Source of the DNA: a virus
DNA: 23,894 bases
Reading direction: 5' to 3' (one strand)
Virus record (IMG/VR): IMGVR_UViG_3300045456_000006
Span: 1-23,894 of that record
Positions 21,247 through 23,894 of this stretch are shown one piece after another. The notes below the pieces were generated by a model. The model searched no databases and was not told where the DNA came from. It saw only the letters and a list, made by a program, of their open reading frames with translations. Positions within the stretch are counted from its first letter, which is position 1. Each line of letters begins with the position of its first letter. The position numbers and the translations under genes are program-made.

Positions 21247-22253
21247 GTTAGTCCTTGTAGGTTCTTCAAAATGAACATAGCTCTCTTCACTTCTTTAGTT
21301 GAGTGGCCTTCCTCTTTCAGCATGTTAGAGACGACGGCCTCATAGTCTACATTTACAACGTCAGTAACAGTCTCTGCGTCCAACTCCCATTCTTGTTGCA
21401 CCATCTCCTCAAGCTCCTTCTTGGATTTGAAGACATTGTGTTTGACAATGTTAGGGTACTTGGTTAAGACGTAGTCAATGTCAACGTCTGCACCGTCTTT
21501 CAAGAACAACTTGTACAGAACGTTAGAACTAGAGTCTAAGTCCTCTAAGTCTTTCTCAGAGGAAACAGTCAAGTTCAAGAGCTTCCAAGGAGGTTCAAAG
21601 GCGATGTTGTCTACGTGAAGCTCTGAAGCTGAATGTGCTTTGAAGTGATGGAAGGACTTTGGTAGGTGCTCACCAAAGTTTGTCTGATACAGAGTACCAG
21701 AGAAGTAGGTGTTGTTTACTCTATGGCAGGTATGAAGGTGACCCATCAACGTGTTGTGCTTGCTACTAGGCCCCTCTTCAATTTTCTTCCCATTGTCTCT
21801 TAGAGAGCCTTTGACTTCAAAGTGACCTACATTGATAGCTTTCTTCGTAGTCTCTGTGAATGGGTAAGGCAAGAAATTGAAGGGCACTCCGTCTAAGGTC
21901 TTTCGTTCAGGCTTTGTGTAGATGTAAACTTCACGGTCTATCTCGTTTGCGATAGACTGTATGACTTGAAGAGTATGCGTACCGTTTTCAGCAAAATCGT
22001 GATTGCCTAAGATGAAGTGTAGGCTCAAGTCTCTGTACTTCTTCTTCAAGAGAAGCTTATACAAGTTGACCTGTGCATCATATGACAGTCTAGGCCTCTC
22101 ACCTACGTCACCATAGAACAAAACGTTCTTGACGCCGTTGTTCAACGCGTACCTGAACACACGTTCAACAGACTTCACAATCAACTCTGATGCGTTAGGT
22201 ATCAACGAATCTAGCTTGTCGAAGTGAAGGTCCCCTATTCCAATGCCTTCCAC
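21243..22253 (-). CDS. SbcD/Mre11-like nuclease (T4 gp47-like)
   Basis: Calcineurin-like phosphoesterase that partners the SbcC-like ATPase. Metal-binding motifs: GDLHF (D8, H10), YGDVGER (D49), LGNHD (N84, H85, D86), VGHFEV (H144) and GHLHTCH (H172, H174), then YFSGTLYQTNFGE, the typical family segment. The second-motif Asp/His after GD is replaced by Glu-Arg. 336 residues is normal. The start is GTG 22253 directly on the preceding stop (TGA-GTG) with GGGAGG upstream, a strong Shine-Dalgarno that decides the start. Role: endo/exonuclease in DNA end resection for recombination. Confidence 0.9.
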   Translation of the reverse strand: MEGIGIGDLHFDKLDSLIPNASELIVKSVERVFRYALNNGVKNVLFYGDVGERPRLSYDAQVNLYKLLLKKKYRDLSLHFILGNHDFAENGTHTLQVIQSIANEIDREVYIYTKPERKTLDGVPFNFLPYPFTETTKKAINVGHFEVKGSLRDNGKKIEEGPSSKHNTLMGHLHTCHRVNNTYFSGTLYQTNFGEHLPKSFHHFKAHSASELHVDNIAFEPPWKLLNLTVSSEKDLEDLDSSSNVLYKLFLKDGADVDIDYVLTKYPNIVKHNVFKSKKELEEMVQQEWELDAETVTDVVNVDYEAVVSNMLKEEGHSTKEVKRAMFILKNLQGLT

Positions 22254-22460
22254 TCAGTCCTCCCGGTATTCTTTTAGCACTACTGACAATACTGCGCAAA
22301 CGAAAAGGAAGCAAGACACGTAAGTGAAGAATCTCAACATAGGATCCTTGAACAACCAATACCCTAAGATCAACGTTATCGAAGACCAGAAGGTTAGGCT
22401 GACCTGTTCTTGCTCTATCATTGCTACAAGGATACGCCTAAGCTTTACCGTTCTTCTCAT
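22254..22460 (-). CDS. Small membrane protein, two membrane segments, about 68 aa
   Basis: ATG 22460 gives MRRTVKLRRILVAMIEQEQV and 68 residues; a GTG at 22469 would add three. A strongly basic N-terminus is followed by two hydrophobic segments (LTFWSSITLILGYWLF and FFTYVSCFLFVCAVLSVVL), then KEYRED. The start lies inside the end of the neighbouring 73-residue membrane-protein gene. The segment FKDPMLRFF resembles FKDPVFLIS of that neighbour, so they may be diverged copies. Not recognised. Confidence 0.5.
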   Translation of the reverse strand: MRRTVKLRRILVAMIEQEQVSLTFWSSITLILGYWLFKDPMLRFFTYVSCFLFVCAVLSVVLKEYRED

Positions 22461-22659
22461 GCTCGCCACTCATTTTTCTTGGCAAATGGGAAAGACCTAT
22501 CATGAACGTTATAGACCCAGACAGGACTGACAAGATGATCCAGAAGATAGTCATGTACCAGTCCGTCTGAACGTTGCTTAAGACAGTAGCTGCTGAACAG
22601 ATAGCGAGGCTTATCAAGAACACTGGGTCTTTGAAAGCTGATCTTAAGAACTGTGACAT
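22438..22659 (-). CDS. Small membrane protein, two membrane segments, 73 aa
   Basis: ATG 22659 with a strong AAGGAGATAG just upstream, 21 bases after the recombinase stop. Hydrophobic segments at about 12-28 (PVFLISLAICSAATVLS) and 36-55 (MTIFWIILSVLSGSITFMIGL); the tail HLPRKMSGEHEKNGKA is basic and polar, so both ends are probably cytoplasmic. Not recognised. It overlaps the next small membrane-protein gene by 23 bases. A pair of small membrane proteins between a recombinase and a nuclease gene is unusual and might reflect membrane attachment or superinfection functions. Confidence 0.58.
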   Translation of the reverse strand: MSQFLRSAFKDPVFLISLAICSAATVLSNVQTDWYMTIFWIILSVLSGSITFMIGLSHLPRKMSGEHEKNGKA

Positions 22660-22680
22660 TCCTATCTCCTTGGACAGACG

Positions 22681-23894
22681 TTAGTCGTCTGAATCATCGT
22701 CATCGTCGCTAGCTACGCCCTTAGCAGCAGCTTTAGCACGGCGCATCTCAAAGTACATGTCTACACCTGTACCAGCTTGAATCTGCTTCAGACATAGCTT
22801 TCTCAGGAAGCAGGGTTTCATTCCAATCTTGGTGCAGATGTCTTTGATCTCAGGCTTGTCACCTAAGATAAGCTTCTTGAATGTCATCCATTCAATCGGC
22901 TTCTTCGCCTCATTACCTTTGAACTGAAGCAGCAACTTCTTTCTGTTGCCTTTTGCTTGCCCAGTAGACTTAAGGTACTCGTAGGTGTCAAAGACAGGAT
23001 CAAAGCCTCGGGCGTCTCCGTTAGCGTCCTCAATCCAAAGACGCAGCCAACCCTTCAAGTGAGGCTGACTGAACTTGTTCTTCTCACCTTTGATGCTGAT
23101 GTAGCGGTAAGTGTCTTTGCCTTCGTACTCAACAGAAGGTTCCTCTTCAAAGGGAGAGTCTTTGCCTTTCTTAGCCTCTGGGATAGCAGACAGAGCACGA
23201 GACGTGAACTCAATACGAACGTCGGAGTAATACCGAACAGCATTACCTGCAGCTTGCTTCTTTGGCGGACCATATCTTGCCATAGGCACGTCACGAAGCT
23301 GGTTAACACCAATCACCGCAATGCGCTTGCGTCGCAACTTGCCCTTTACTCTAGGCAGTTGTTCAGCAAACATACGAGCAACAGCTGCAAGACCTGCACC
23401 CGGATCATCTACGTCTAGTCTATCTGGCAGCATAGCCGGATAGGAGTCAGTAATCATCAGTGCTTGAAGTGAACCATCAGGTGCGGGTACATAGAACTTG
23501 TTGTACTTGCGAAACAGCTTCGCATCGTATTCAACACCTTTTGTCTTGAGCATCTTTTGGTTCTCTTTAGTATGCTCGTAGACGTACCACCACTGTCCAC
23601 TCTGGTAGATCTTGTCTGGAAGAGTTCGTTCCAGCATAGCCAAATAGTCAAAGAACTGTTCGGCAGTGTCTGTTGGAAGATAGCGTACTCGTGGTCGCTT
23701 AATGTACTCGCCTGTTCTGTCTCGAACTCCAAACACGTCTTCTACAGTGGCCTTAACACCAAGAGTGTTAAGCATGTTCTGAATGTAGTTTGGTTGAGAA
23801 CTACCTTCATAGTCAGCATACGCCAAGATCGGAACGTTCTGCGTGATTGCATAAGCCATGATAGCCATAGCTGTTGTGGACTTTGTAGACTGCT
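22681..23894 (-). CDS. RecA/UvsX-like recombinase (partial, N-terminus outside window)
   Basis: The frame is open to the window edge. The Met at 23868 is internal: the codons before it give QSTKSTTAMAIMAYA, the end of a P-loop (K-S/T with helix) in the style of UvsX and RecA. Counting from that Met: YADYEGS with the likely catalytic Glu at 21, Walker B LQALMITDSYPAM (135-146), AVIGVNQLRD (184-193) and GPPKKQAAGNAVRYYSDVRIEF (200-221), which match the RecA L2/'NQ-R' region. The C-terminal tail is very acidic (SDDDDDSDD), as in other recombinases. Role: strand invasion in recombination-dependent replication and repair, together with the SbcC/SbcD-like complex of the same operon. Confidence 0.87.
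   Translation of the reverse strand, partial: QSTKSTTAMAIMAYAITQNVPILAYADYEGSSQPNYIQNMLNTLGVKATVEDVFGVRDRTGEYIKRPRVRYLPTDTAEQFFDYLAMLERTLPDKIYQSGQWWYVYEHTKENQKMLKTKGVEYDAKLFRKYNKFYVPAPDGSLQALMITDSYPAMLPDRLDVDDPGAGLAAVARMFAEQLPRVKGKLRRKRIAVIGVNQLRDVPMARYGPPKKQAAGNAVRYYSDVRIEFTSRALSAIPEAKKGKDSPFEEEPSVEYEGKDTYRYISIKGEKNKFSQPHLKGWLRLWIEDANGDARGFDPVFDTYEYLKSTGQAKGNRKKLLLQFKGNEAKKPIEWMTFKKLILGDKPEIKDICTKIGMKPCFLRKLCLKQIQAGTGVDMYFEMRRAKAAAKGVASDDDDDSDD

Noticed and set aside
22254-22659. Overlapping Rz/Rz1-type spanin pair
   Set aside because: Neither protein has a lipobox or a periplasmic coiled coil, and the overlap is short; both look like two-helix inner-membrane proteins.
22957-23418. 153-residue plus-strand frame opposite the recombinase gene
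   Set aside because: Antisense shadow of a clear RecA/UvsX-like gene; no ribosome binding site or domain.

Overview
The window is a piece of a large double-stranded DNA tailed-phage (Caudoviricetes) genome, most likely a myovirus-like phage of a Gram-negative host. The evidence is a terminase large subunit end followed by a portal, a T4-style set of recombination and replication genes (RecA/UvsX-like, SbcD/gp47-like, SbcC/gp46-like, clamp loader), very tight gene packing with ATGA and TAATG overlaps, and many small unknown ORFs. FolE aligns well with the Escherichia coli type even in its N-terminal segment, which fits a proteobacterial host but does not prove it. The window holds about 35 genes. 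No tRNA, rRNA or CRISPR was seen, and no stretch over 300 bases lacks a gene.

Right-pointing half (1-11664): packaging and portal genes (1-2822), an unknown protein, a holin-like membrane protein, a zinc-finger-less NAD-dependent DNA ligase, a SprT-like metalloprotease, seven small mostly unknown proteins (6442-8711; one looks like a C39-type cysteine protease), a type IB topoisomerase, a free-standing homing endonuclease gene, a 28-codon relic of a second topoisomerase IB C-terminus, a broken small ORF and a 48-residue membrane protein. Several small genes share the N-terminal peptide M-x-I-K/R-x-L/I/F.

A 14-bp hairpin at 11669-11705 separates the two convergent gene blocks.

Left-pointing half (11723-23894, read right to left): RecA/UvsX-like recombinase (cut by the window end), two small membrane proteins, SbcD-like nuclease, a small membrane protein, clamp-loader ATPase, SbcC-like ATPase, an unknown basic protein, a conserved phage 'MNIF' protein, an Ig-like domain protein, an MmcB-like nuclease, a membrane protein, a 58-residue acidic protein, QueD, a dimeric dUTPase-like protein, QueE, FolE, and finally a protein with an Acb2/Tad1-type hairpin domain.

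How they fit together: the left-pointing block looks like a replication, recombination and nucleotide-metabolism operon. FolE, QueD and QueE give the route from GTP to 7-carboxy-7-deazaguanine, so this phage probably replaces some of its guanine with a 7-deazaguanine, a modification known to resist restriction. The Acb2/Tad1-like protein at the operon end would be a sponge for cyclic nucleotide alarm signals (Thoeris or CBASS). Together they suggest a two-layer counter-defence cluster. The most unusual structural observation is at 10300-11415: the homing gene appears to have entered the topoisomerase gene just before its catalytic tyrosine, bringing a replacement 3' end and leaving the displaced original end downstream.
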